This document shows positions 1 through 6,144 of a stretch of 6,682 bases of DNA, piece after piece. The stretch spans positions 1 to 6,682 of the forward strand of contig JALHLL010000193.1 of NCBI GenBank assembly GCA_022844575.1, given 5' to 3'. Both the position numbers and the translations under genes were made by a program. The number at the start of each line of letters is the position of its first letter. Position 1 is the first letter of the stretch. Below the pieces are notes generated by a model. It worked only from the letters and a program-made list of their open reading frames with translations, was not told the DNA's origin and did not search any database. This DNA is from a bacterium (lineage in GTDB: Bacteria > Bacteroidota > Ignavibacteria > Kapaibacteriales > UBA961).

Positions 1-31
1 AAATTAAAAACGCCCAATCAGGTTCATTTAC

Positions 32-60
32 AAAAAATCCCGGCTCAAAGGGCAACCGGG
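32..60 (-). terminator. Intrinsic terminator after fmt
   Basis: Read on the minus strand, the arms CCCGG (60-56) and CCGGG (43-39) pair, and the stem extends inward by a T-G wobble and a T-A pair. The stem is followed at once by a run of six T (37-32). It lies about 70 nt beyond the fmt stop codon, where a rho-independent terminator for the minus-strand unit is expected. Read on the plus strand, the same hairpin has only a weak, interrupted T-rich tail, so the minus orientation is favoured. Confidence 0.8.
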
Positions 61-129
61 GGTCTTTAGTTTTCTGTCAACTTATTACAGGACAATTCAT
101 AACATTTCGCGCTTATAATATGTAATAAT

Positions 130-1047
130 CTATGATAAAGAACCTACGGTTTCACCTCTGTAACCATTAATAAAATCTCGAACGGACATTTTCGGTTTGC
201 CCTCAGGTTGTAGTTCATGAATTTCACATGATCCGTCCAAGCACCCGATAACAAAAGAATTATTACTGATTTGATAAGTACCTACTGGTAATTGTAATTC
301 CGATGTTTTGCATCTGTAAATTTTCAATTTACTTTTGTTAAAATATGTCCAAGCTGCGGGAATGGGTGATACTCCATGTATAAAGTTTTTTACTCTGCAA
401 GATGAATCATTCCAATTAATAAGGCATTGCTCTCGAAACAATTTGGGGGCTGGTGTAGCCAAAGAACTATCTTGAGAAATCGAATGAACATCACCTGAAA
501 TCAATAACTCACATGTTTCTACTGCAATATCAGCGGCAAGAGGCATCATTTCGGAATACAAATCGCCGAATGTCATGGTATCGGAAACAAGGCATTTTTT
601 CTGCAAAAGGATATTACCGGTATCGACAGTGTCATTTAGTAAAAATGTTGTTACACCCGTTTCCTTATCGCCGTTTATAATAGACCATTGAATTGGTGCT
701 GCCCCGCGATATTTAGGTAATAAACTACCATGTACATTAAATGTACCGAGTTTAGCCAAAGAATAAACCGATTTAGGTAAAATCTTAAAAGCAATTACGC
801 AGATAATATCCGGTTCTAATTCTTTTATCTGTTCTGCGAAGTACGGATCTTTTAAGGATTCAGGTTGTAAAATCGGAATTGATAACTTTTCAGCAGCAAT
901 TTTTACAGGTGAAGGGTATAGTTTTAATCCTCGACCCTGGGGTTTATCAGGATTTGTAACAACAGCATTGATACCGAATTTCTGATGTAGTGCCACTAAT
1001 GAGGGTACTGCAAAATCAGGCGTACCCATAAAAATAATATTTGCCAT
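130..1047 (-). CDS. fmt: Methionyl-tRNA formyltransferase
   Basis: Transfers a formyl group from 10-formyltetrahydrofolate to the amino group of Met on initiator tRNA, in the cytoplasm, for translation initiation. From the chosen start (MANIIFMGTPDFAVP) the protein is 305 residues, close to family length. The N-terminal formyltransferase fold carries the FNVHGSLLPKYRGAAP motif. The Asn-His-Asp catalytic triad of the family is visible as N104, H106 and D142, the last in NDTVDTGNIL. The C-terminal tRNA-binding domain covers roughly residues 205-300, with LINW, GVSPIPAAWT and the closing SVRDFINGYRG. An upstream in-frame TTG at 1089 would add 14 residues, but that stretch is exactly the terminator-like hairpin, so ATG at 1047 is preferred. 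A strong Shine-Dalgarno (AAAGGGGAGC) lies 11 nt upstream, inside the 3' arm of that hairpin. No peptide deformylase gene is adjacent in this window. Confidence 0.97.
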   Translation of the reverse strand: MANIIFMGTPDFAVPSLVALHQKFGINAVVTNPDKPQGRGLKLYPSPVKIAAEKLSIPILQPESLKDPYFAEQIKELEPDIICVIAFKILPKSVYSLAKLGTFNVHGSLLPKYRGAAPIQWSIINGDKETGVTTFLLNDTVDTGNILLQKKCLVSDTMTFGDLYSEMMPLAADIAVETCELLISGDVHSISQDSSLATPAPKLFREQCLINWNDSSCRVKNFIHGVSPIPAAWTYFNKSKLKIYRCKTSELQLPVGTYQISNNSFVIGCLDGSCEIHELQPEGKPKMSVRDFINGYRGETVGSLS

Positions 1048-1050
1048 ATA

Positions 1051-1089
1051 AAAAAATTGCTCCCCTTTAACAAAGCTATAGGAGAGCAA
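1051..1089 (-). terminator. Terminator-like hairpin between dinB-like gene and fmt
   Basis: On the minus strand, the arm TTGCTCTCCT (1089-1080) and the arm AGGGGAGCAA (1066-1057) form a continuous 10-bp RNA stem with a single U-G wobble and a 13-nt loop. Six T follow at 1056-1051. This is a canonical rho-independent terminator 31 nt past the DinB-like stop codon. It is unusual because the fmt ATG begins only 3 nt after the T tract, and the 3' arm contains the fmt Shine-Dalgarno. It could end the gap-dinB transcript, or act as an attenuator or ribosome-site switch for fmt. The wobble is a C-A mismatch in plus-strand RNA, which again favours the minus orientation. Confidence 0.7.
1071..1078 (-). 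promoter_or_regulatory. Candidate -7 element for fmt
   Basis: Read on the minus strand this is TAGCTTTG, an exact match to the Bacteroidota -7 consensus TAnnTTTG. It lies in the loop of the terminator-like hairpin. Transcription starting several nt downstream would give a short leader that keeps the AAGGGGAG ribosome site but lacks the 5' arm of the hairpin, which would leave that site exposed. The -33 TTG is not convincing: only a TTTC/AAC-like stretch is found at the expected distance, so confidence is limited. Confidence 0.3.
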
Positions 1090-1120
1090 AGTTGAAAGTT
1101 ATAGTTCGGAAGAAAAATTA

Positions 1121-1636
1121 CTAACGTATTGCCGCAAGAGCAGATGGTAACTCCATCGCTCTTCTCCAAGCTCCTAACTGACCTAAGTGTATACTCTCGT
1201 GAGTAATGCACATGAATATTATAGAATCTAACTCAGTAGGCATAAACCTATCGAATCTCCATTCAACTCTAGTTTCTAAAACTTCGATAGGCGTTTTTTC
1301 CAATAACTCTTTTACGAGACGGTGAACATTACTTAACTCGCGCAAAAGCTCCAGTTTGGAAGGATACTTTGTATAATCATTATCAGGAATCGTCGGATCA
1401 CCGGGTCCTTTACGCTCGAACAAATCCCTCCAACCGTGAATCATTTCGTACTGACCACCCAAGCCGTTTATCACCATCTCACCACCGGAGACCAAATGTC
1501 CGAGAGTGAAAGCCGGATGATTTTCAAATCCGATTCCCGGTACCGAAGTCATTTGTTCATTAGAAAGATCGGCGACCAGTTTATGAGCATATTCAAGATT
1601 AAAATCGTATTGCGCGAATAGATAACGTAAGTCCAT
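1121..1636 (-). CDS. DinB-family (DinB_2-like) metal-binding protein
   Basis: A 171-residue protein of the DinB/YfiT four-helix-bundle superfamily. The three metal-ligand histidines typical of the fold are present: H47 in FTLGHLVSG, and H146 and H150 in the signature HESIHLGQL. The N-terminal helix MDLRYLFAQYDFNLEYAHKL and the late HxxxHxGQL helix are in the usual order, and the length is normal. Family members include damage-inducible proteins of unknown activity and thiol-dependent transferases such as bacillithiol or mycothiol S-transferases. Nothing here identifies the cofactor or substrate. This is not the DNA polymerase IV that is also called DinB. The gene starts 17 nt after the gap stop codon on the same strand, so it is probably co-transcribed with gap. 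No strong ribosome site is seen. Confidence 0.9.
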   Translation of the reverse strand: MDLRYLFAQYDFNLEYAHKLVADLSNEQMTSVPGIGFENHPAFTLGHLVSGGEMVINGLGGQYEMIHGWRDLFERKGPGDPTIPDNDYTKYPSKLELLRELSNVHRLVKELLEKTPIEVLETRVEWRFDRFMPTELDSIIFMCITHESIHLGQLGAWRRAMELPSALAAIR

Positions 1637-1653
1637 AATTGAGCCTGTTGAAT

Positions 1654-2643
1654 TTACCCTATTTTCTGAACCAAATCCACTATGCGATTCGAGTAACCGA
1701 ATTCATTATCATACCAACCGACAACTTTTACAAAATTGCCATTTGCCATTGTGGATAATGAATCGAAAATACAAGAATGTGTATTACCTAAGATATCACT
1801 ACTAACAATCGGATCTTCCGTGTATTCCAAAATGCCTTTCATTGCACCCTCTGCCGCAGCACGAAAACAAGCATTAATCTCTTCTTTGGTAGTATTTTTT
1901 GCAAGAACGGCTGTAAAATCGGTAATGGAACCATCCGGCACGGGAACCCGAAGTGCAAAGCCATCCAATTTACCTTTTAAGTCCGGCAAAACTTCCGCAA
2001 CAGCTTTTGCAGCACCTGTTGTTGTAGGGATTATATTGGCTGCCGCAGCACGTGCCCTTCTTAAGTCTTTATGTGGTAAATCAAGAATGTTCTGGTCATT
2101 AGTGTAGGCATGAACAGTTGTCATATACCCGCGTTCAATACCAAAATTATCATGAAGAATTTTTACCATAGGAGCCAAACAATTAGTAGTACATGACGCA
2201 TTTGATACTACTTTCTCATCTCCGGTTATATCGGCATCATTGACACCAAGAACGATTGTTCTATCAAGAGCATCCTTTGCTGGAGCAGTGAGGACAACCT
2301 TTTTAGCCCCATTATCGATATGCTTTTGAAGTGCCGCACGACTTGTAAATATACCTGTCGAATCTATAGCAACATCAATATCACCCCATTTCAAATCTTC
2401 GATTTGTTTTGATGCCGATACGACAATTGTTTTACCATTAACTACAAGGTTGTTTCCATCAACTTGTACGGTTCCATTGAATTGTTTATGAACGGAATCA
2501 TACTTGAGCAGATAAGCCAAAGTTTTCGCATCTGTCAAATCATTGATACCCACGATTTCGAATGTATCGCCACGAGAGACCATACTACGAAACACAAGTC
2601 GTCCGATGCGACCAAATCCGTTAATAGCAACACGAATTGCCAT
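1654..2643 (-). CDS. gap: Glyceraldehyde-3-phosphate dehydrogenase, type I (NAD-type)
   Basis: Cytoplasmic glycolytic enzyme that oxidises glyceraldehyde 3-phosphate to 1,3-bisphosphoglycerate. It is 329 residues long, normal for the family. The N-terminal Rossmann fold has NGFGRIGR (8-15) and the acidic D35 in INDLTD. The catalytic domain has SNASCTTNC with nucleophile C151, and H178 in TVHAYTNDQ. TTTGAAKA (207-214) and the closing WYDNEFGYSNR (310-320) complete the signature. The segment LDLPHKDLRRARAA carries Leu-Pro, where NADP-using photosynthetic or gluconeogenic forms usually have Ala-Ser, so NAD use is favoured. The start is supported by AAAGGAAAGAC just upstream. It is the first gene of the minus-strand unit and diverges from rdgB. 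No convincing -33/-7 pair was found for it. The closest match is TAATTTCG (2691-2684), one mismatch from TAnnTTTG and without a -33 TTG. Confidence 0.98.
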   Translation of the reverse strand: MAIRVAINGFGRIGRLVFRSMVSRGDTFEIVGINDLTDAKTLAYLLKYDSVHKQFNGTVQVDGNNLVVNGKTIVVSASKQIEDLKWGDIDVAIDSTGIFTSRAALQKHIDNGAKKVVLTAPAKDALDRTIVLGVNDADITGDEKVVSNASCTTNCLAPMVKILHDNFGIERGYMTTVHAYTNDQNILDLPHKDLRRARAAAANIIPTTTGAAKAVAEVLPDLKGKLDGFALRVPVPDGSITDFTAVLAKNTTKEEINACFRAAAEGAMKGILEYTEDPIVSSDILGNTHSCIFDSLSTMANGNFVKVVGWYDNEFGYSNRIVDLVQKIG

Positions 2644-2682
2644 GTCTTTCCTTTTTAAAAAATCGTTGATAAAAAATCCGGT

Positions 2683-2738
2683 ACGAAATTACGAAACGCC
2701 GAATATTCGTTTTATGACGAAGCAAGGGCATGCTTCGT
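2683..2738. promoter_or_regulatory. Repeat-rich divergent spacer between gap and rdgB
   Basis: Within 56 bp the pentamer ACGAA occurs three times on the plus strand (2683, 2691, 2717) and twice inverted as TTCGT (2706, 2734). The pair at 2717-2724 and 2731-2738 is a perfect 8-bp inverted repeat (ACGAAGCA/TGCTTCGT) around a 6-nt centre. CGAATATTCG at 2700-2709 is a perfect 10-bp palindrome. The spacer must hold the promoters of both divergent genes. Possible roles are operator sites or a leader hairpin. A terminator is unlikely because no gene ends here. Confidence 0.35.
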
Positions 2739-2765
2739 ATTTTAGCAGTAAAAAACATGATGAAT

Positions 2766-3368
2766 ATGAACCTTCTACTTGCAAGTTCGAATAAACATAA
2801 AGCCAAGGAATTTGAGCGATTGTTTGAATTATACTCTTTACCGATAAAAGTATTACTGCCGGAGGATATCGGCTTCCGGTTGCCCGAAATAGACGAATGC
2901 GAAGATACTTTTGAAGCTAATGCCTTTATTAAAGCCAAAACGCTTTTCGATTTGACAGGTATGCCGGTTCTTGCCGATGATTCCGGTTTATGTGTTGATG
3001 TGCTTGACGGCAATCCGGGAGTTCGTAGCGCACGCTACGCCGGTGATGATGCAAACGATCATGATAATAGACAACTGTTAAGACAAAATATCATTCAAGA
3101 AAAAGTTCAGCAATCGTCAGGAAGGTTTGTTGCGGCTTTAGCATTTTGCGATGAGATCCGTAGTTTTATTGTTGAAGGTATTTGCGAGGGTACTGTTATA
3201 AGTGAGGAGAGAGGTATGAATGGTTTTGGTTATGATCCGATGTTTATACCGACCGGTTATGAACAAACCTTTGCCGAGCTTGATACCGATACAAAACATG
3301 ATATAAGCCATAGAGCAAATGCCTTGAAAAGTCTTATCGCAAAATTGAAAGAATATGAATACATTTAA
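2766..3368 (+). CDS. rdgB: XTP/dITP diphosphatase (RdgB/HAM1 family)
   Basis: Cleaves non-canonical purine nucleoside triphosphates (XTP, ITP, dITP) to monophosphate and pyrophosphate, keeping deaminated bases out of DNA and RNA. From MNLLLASSNKHKAKEF it is 200 residues, the usual length. Family motifs occur in order: SSNKHK (7-12), EDTFEANAFIKA (46-57), VLADDSGL (68-75, with D71/D72 the catalytic acidic pair), NPGVRSARYAG (83-93), GFGYDP (153-158) and the closing ISHRANAL (180-187). The start at 2766 puts the SxNKHK strand at the family's usual position. ATGs at 2757 and 2760 would add only 2-3 residues. The farther ATG at 2730 lies inside the spacer hairpin and is unlikely. No clear Shine-Dalgarno is visible. 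It overlaps or abuts the next gene, so the two are probably one transcript. Confidence 0.96.
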   Translation: MNLLLASSNKHKAKEFERLFELYSLPIKVLLPEDIGFRLPEIDECEDTFEANAFIKAKTLFDLTGMPVLADDSGLCVDVLDGNPGVRSARYAGDDANDHDNRQLLRQNIIQEKVQQSSGRFVAALAFCDEIRSFIVEGICEGTVISEERGMNGFGYDPMFIPTGYEQTFAELDTDTKHDISHRANALKSLIAKLKEYEYI

Positions 3369-3942
3369 TATGGAGAAAGCGAAGGTTTTTGCACTCGGTT
3401 CACTATACGCAGTACTTAATAAACAAGACTTACTCGCTGAGTTGTTAATAGAGGATTCAAATACAATAGAGGAATGGTATGAGGTACTCTTACAGACCTA
3501 TCTTTTTGCGGGGTTCCCATGTGCTTTAGAAGCCCTAACTACATTAAAAAACAGTAGGAAACAAGATCAAGTTCATAAATTTGTTTATGATGTGGAGAGT
3601 TATGCAAAAAAAGGTGAAGTAACATGCCGTTTGATATATGGTAGTGTTTATGAAAAACTGCAAGAAATTTTAATGACTGTTAGTCCCGAATTGGCAGCGA
3701 GCATGATAATAGAAGGATATGGGAAAATTTTATCGAGACCGCAGCTTGATATTCGTTACCGCGAAATTTGTATAGTTATTATGCTTATGCAAATGGGCTG
3801 GGAAAATCAATATATATCTCATAAAAGGGGGGCAAAAAGAGTAGGAGTTGAAAACAATCAGTTACAAATAATAGTAAACTCTGTTTTTAGCATAACAGAA
3901 AGTCAATCTTTAACTGAGCCCATTATTAAGCCGAGTACTTGA
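3355..3942 (+). CDS. Carboxymuconolactone decarboxylase-like (CMD/AhpD superfamily) protein
   Basis: A 195-residue protein resembling the CMD/AhpD-like superfamily. The N-terminal half has the helix EEWYEVLLQTYLFAGFPCALEAL (39-61). The core has YGSVYEKL (95-102), then SPELAASMIIEGYGKILSRP (110-129), RYREICIVIML (134-144) and SHKRGAKRVG (155-164), the order expected of a CMD domain. Its cysteines (C56, C91, C139) do not form the CxxC of peroxide-reducing AhpD proteins, so a redox role of that kind is not indicated. Substrate and reaction are unknown. The ATG at 3355 overlaps rdgB by 14 nt. An alternative ATG at 3370 begins 1 nt after the rdgB stop and gives 190 residues. Either arrangement implies translational coupling with rdgB. 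The last 20 or so residues form a polar tail outside the domain. Confidence 0.8.
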   Translation: MNTFNMEKAKVFALGSLYAVLNKQDLLAELLIEDSNTIEEWYEVLLQTYLFAGFPCALEALTTLKNSRKQDQVHKFVYDVESYAKKGEVTCRLIYGSVYEKLQEILMTVSPELAASMIIEGYGKILSRPQLDIRYREICIVIMLMQMGWENQYISHKRGAKRVGVENNQLQIIVNSVFSITESQSLTEPIIKPST

Positions 3943-3998
3943 TTTAAAAATAGAACCGTAAAAAAAGCCCATATAATAATTAAATTTTTAGGTGATTT

Positions 3999-4361
3999 AT
4001 GTACTTTCGAAAGCCATTTTCATTTGAAGGAAGAATTTCAAGAGGAGAGTATTTCCTATCAGATGTCATATTCTTTGTTTATTCATTTTTAGTTGCAATG
4101 TTATTGCTGTACATTGATGAATATTTGGATACAAACCTTGTTGATAGTGTTTTTTATCATATTGGGTGCATACCTGGATATTGGTTCTATTTTGCCCAAA
4201 ATACAAAACGATGTCACGACTTAGGTCGTAGTGGGTGGTTTCAGCTGCTTCCATTTTACTTCTTAGTAATGCTGTTTGCTAAAGGTGATATTGGTGAAAC
4301 CGGCTGGGGACCCGACCCATTAATTGAGGTCGAAGAAAAAAGTGATGAAGAAATATATTGA
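3999..4361 (+). CDS. DUF805 family membrane protein
   Basis: A 120-residue integral membrane protein. The start MYFRKPFSFEGRISRGEYF matches the DUF805 opening (FSFxGRxxRxxY). Hydrophobic segments lie at about 21-38, 50-66 and 81-94, consistent with inner-membrane insertion. The family signature follows: QNTKRCHDLGRSGW (67-80) before the last helix, then GETGWGPDP (99-107). A short acidic tail ends the protein. AGGTGA lies 3 nt before the ATG, a somewhat close ribosome site. The family has no established biochemical function. It follows a 56-nt, very AT-rich spacer after the CMD-like gene and precedes two secreted paralogues in the same direction with only a 22-nt gap, so it may be their operon partner. 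Confidence 0.9.
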   Translation: MYFRKPFSFEGRISRGEYFLSDVIFFVYSFLVAMLLLYIDEYLDTNLVDSVFYHIGCIPGYWFYFAQNTKRCHDLGRSGWFQLLPFYFLVMLFAKGDIGETGWGPDPLIEVEEKSDEEIY

Positions 4362-4383
4362 ATGCAACTACTGTTTTTTTTGA

Positions 4384-5181
4384 ATGAGATATTCTTTTTT
4401 AATAATACTGCTGCTGAGTATTTCAGGTCATGCACGAGCTGAAGACTTTGATCTTAGAAAATTGTATGCTTTTCAATGGTCGAATGTAGAGCTACCATCT
4501 ACAATAGAAGAAAAGCGAGCTATTATTGATTTTATACATAGCAAAGATTCATTGCTTTTATGTGAGGGTAGGGATTCTACTGAGTATGAGCATTTTATGG
4601 ACTATGTGCATTTTGTTCATATCAATGGCGATCATTTATTGGATGTAATTTATAGTGGCGAGTATTGTGGTGAAGGGGTTCTAACTTATATTTTCCTTAA
4701 TAAAGGGAGTTCATATGAATTCGTTTACAAAGATATGGGTGAGATAAAGCACTTGGATATCCAAAGTAAAATTCTAAAGGAATTCTATATTGAGCATAGT
4801 GGATGTTGTGATGATATTAGTGTATATGCAGGCGTATGCACTGCTTACGATTCGGCGAACAATCTAAGATTTGATTGTAAACCGGGTGCAGATTATAGTT
4901 GGGTTAAACTACCTAGTGCTCTGTATCCTAATCCAAAACTTGGAAATGTATCGGTTGAAAAGCTGACACTTAGGATGTCGCCCAAGATAGAAAACTCACC
5001 TTATGATGAAAACTACGAGATCCATGGTAATATTATTGGGACTCTATCTAACAAAGAGAAAACAACGATTTGGGCCGATGAAAAGGATAGTAAAGGAAGA
5101 AAATGGTATTTCATCCAAACCAGTCTAACTTTAGGGTGGGTGATGGCTAAATATATAAAAATTGAAAGTACTAAAAGATGA
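4384..5181 (+). CDS. Exported protein with VCBS-like loop and SH3-like domain (paralogue 1)
   Basis: No named family was recognised for the full 265 residues. A type I signal peptide is clear: basic start MR, a hydrophobic core and the cleavage site ARA|ED near residue 19, with no lipobox cysteine. The mature protein has HFVHINGDHLLDVIYSGE (76-93), resembling an FG-GAP/VCBS calcium loop whose first ligand is His instead of Asp. The motif YIEHSGCC (135-142) follows. A C-terminal SH3b-like domain spans about 190-258, with LTLRMSP, GNIIGTL, WYF and GWVMAKYIK. It is probably periplasmic or otherwise exported. The start lies 22 nt after the DUF805 gene, just behind a run of eight T (4374-4381), and has no evident Shine-Dalgarno. 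The gene ends in a 4-nt ATGA overlap with its paralogue. The function is unknown. Confidence 0.85.
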   Translation: MRYSFLIILLLSISGHARAEDFDLRKLYAFQWSNVELPSTIEEKRAIIDFIHSKDSLLLCEGRDSTEYEHFMDYVHFVHINGDHLLDVIYSGEYCGEGVLTYIFLNKGSSYEFVYKDMGEIKHLDIQSKILKEFYIEHSGCCDDISVYAGVCTAYDSANNLRFDCKPGADYSWVKLPSALYPNPKLGNVSVEKLTLRMSPKIENSPYDENYEIHGNIIGTLSNKEKTTIWADEKDSKGRKWYFIQTSLTLGWVMAKYIKIESTKR

Positions 5182-6068
5182 GATTGATTTTATTGATAAG
5201 TGTTTTTTTTGTTAATGTCGGTTTTTTGTATTCACAGGAACTCTTTCCTTATGATGAAGTAATGACGTTCAAATGGGCTGATATTGAAGTCAAACCGGAC
5301 TTGAATCAAAAAGAAGTAAAAGCAGAAAAACGAAAAATTGTTAGGACACTTCATCGAACACGCTACTTTGAAGGGTGGGATGAATATGATACTCACGAAA
5401 ATTATCAGAGGATGCTAAAGGGTATTCACTTTGTTAATATTAATGGTGATAATAATGTAGATGTTATTTACTGTGGAGAGTTTCAAGGCGAGGGAACTAT
5501 TATAATTATGCTATTGAACGATGGCACAAAGTATTCTCAATGTCTTAGAGAATTTGGAAGACCTTGTAAATTAGTATATGAAAAAAATATTCTGAAAGAT
5601 ATGTATATCGAACATGTGGGATGTTGCGCAGAGACGAGTACATTTCTTTATCGATATAGTGTGCAGATCACGGGTGGCAAATTAAAGTTTACCAAAGAAT
5701 TTGAATCAAATATTTTATCGTACTCAAAACTTCCAAAAACTCTCTTAAACAAAATTTATGTGAAAAATATAACTCTGAAAAAAGCACATATACGCTCAAG
5801 CCCTCTTCTCAAAAATTATCCTTATGATGATTTCTTGGAACAGTATGGCAATAGAATTGGTGTGTTAACGGAAAATACTCCAGTAAGGGTAATAGCCGAG
5901 CAAAAAGATGCATATAGTAACACATGGTATTTTGTTGAAGTTGAGGCAAAATATAAGATTCTTAAAACAACATTTTATCCAGAGAACTACTTCCGCAAGC
6001 TTAAGAAGGACAAACTTTGTTTTGTGGGATGGGTGAGCCGTGCTGCCTTTAACTCAGTAAGTGAATGA
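5178..6068 (+). CDS. Exported protein with VCBS-like loop and SH3-like domain (paralogue 2)
   Basis: A 296-residue tandem paralogue of the preceding gene. A signal peptide MRLILLISVFFVNVGFLYS is followed by QE, with likely cleavage before Q20. Shared features in the same order are the early FKW, HFVNINGDNNVDVIYCGE (84-101), YIEHVGCC (143-150), SKLP (183-186), and a C-terminal SH3b-like region (about 198-288) with ITLKKAHIRSSP, YPYDDF, GNRIGVL, WYF and GWVSRAAF. In the VCBS-like loop the first ligand position is Asn. Relative to paralogue 1 it has a longer, lysine-rich stretch at about 38-60 and an insertion of roughly 20 residues (about 255-280) between WYF and GWV. Its start overlaps the previous stop as ATGA, so the two are translationally coupled and probably made together. 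The function is unknown; a shared ligand or a two-subunit complex is possible. Confidence 0.85.
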   Translation: MRLILLISVFFVNVGFLYSQELFPYDEVMTFKWADIEVKPDLNQKEVKAEKRKIVRTLHRTRYFEGWDEYDTHENYQRMLKGIHFVNINGDNNVDVIYCGEFQGEGTIIIMLLNDGTKYSQCLREFGRPCKLVYEKNILKDMYIEHVGCCAETSTFLYRYSVQITGGKLKFTKEFESNILSYSKLPKTLLNKIYVKNITLKKAHIRSSPLLKNYPYDDFLEQYGNRIGVLTENTPVRVIAEQKDAYSNTWYFVEVEAKYKILKTTFYPENYFRKLKKDKLCFVGWVSRAAFNSVSE

Positions 6069-6144
6069 AACATGTTTCAATGGGGAGGAAAGAAGACGAA
6101 ACCATTCATAACTCATAGAAAATGACTCATACACATCTAATCAG

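Noticed and set aside
111..120. TATAAT-like sequence near the left end
   Set aside because: A sigma-70 style -10 box by chance in AT-rich DNA. No -35 partner or downstream gene on the plus strand supports it, and the group uses TAnnTTTG.
1048..1089. A 14-residue N-terminal extension of Fmt from an upstream TTG
   Set aside because: The extension is encoded by the terminator-like hairpin and its T tract. The next ATG has a strong ribosome site and matches the usual Fmt start (MANIIFMGTPDFAVP).
1736..2107. Plus-strand open frame of 123 residues inside gap
   Set aside because: It lies antisense to the catalytic domain of GAPDH, has no domain, and is explained by codon bias on the other strand.
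2730..2765. A 12-residue N-terminal extension of RdgB
   Set aside because: It falls in the inverted repeat of the promoter spacer and would push the SxNKHK strand away from the family's N-terminal position. ATG at 2766 fits better.
3945..3990. TAAAAAT/ATTTTTA inverted repeat before the DUF805 gene
   Set aside because: Only A-T pairs with a loop of over 30 nt. It is expected by chance in this composition.
4066..4254. Minus-strand open frame of 62 residues
   Set aside because: It is antisense to the DUF805 gene, which has clear family motifs and a ribosome site.
6072..6125. Short open frame of 17 codons after paralogue 2
   Set aside because: Too short, with no supporting context or conserved motif, and it lies in a spacer with no other coding signal.
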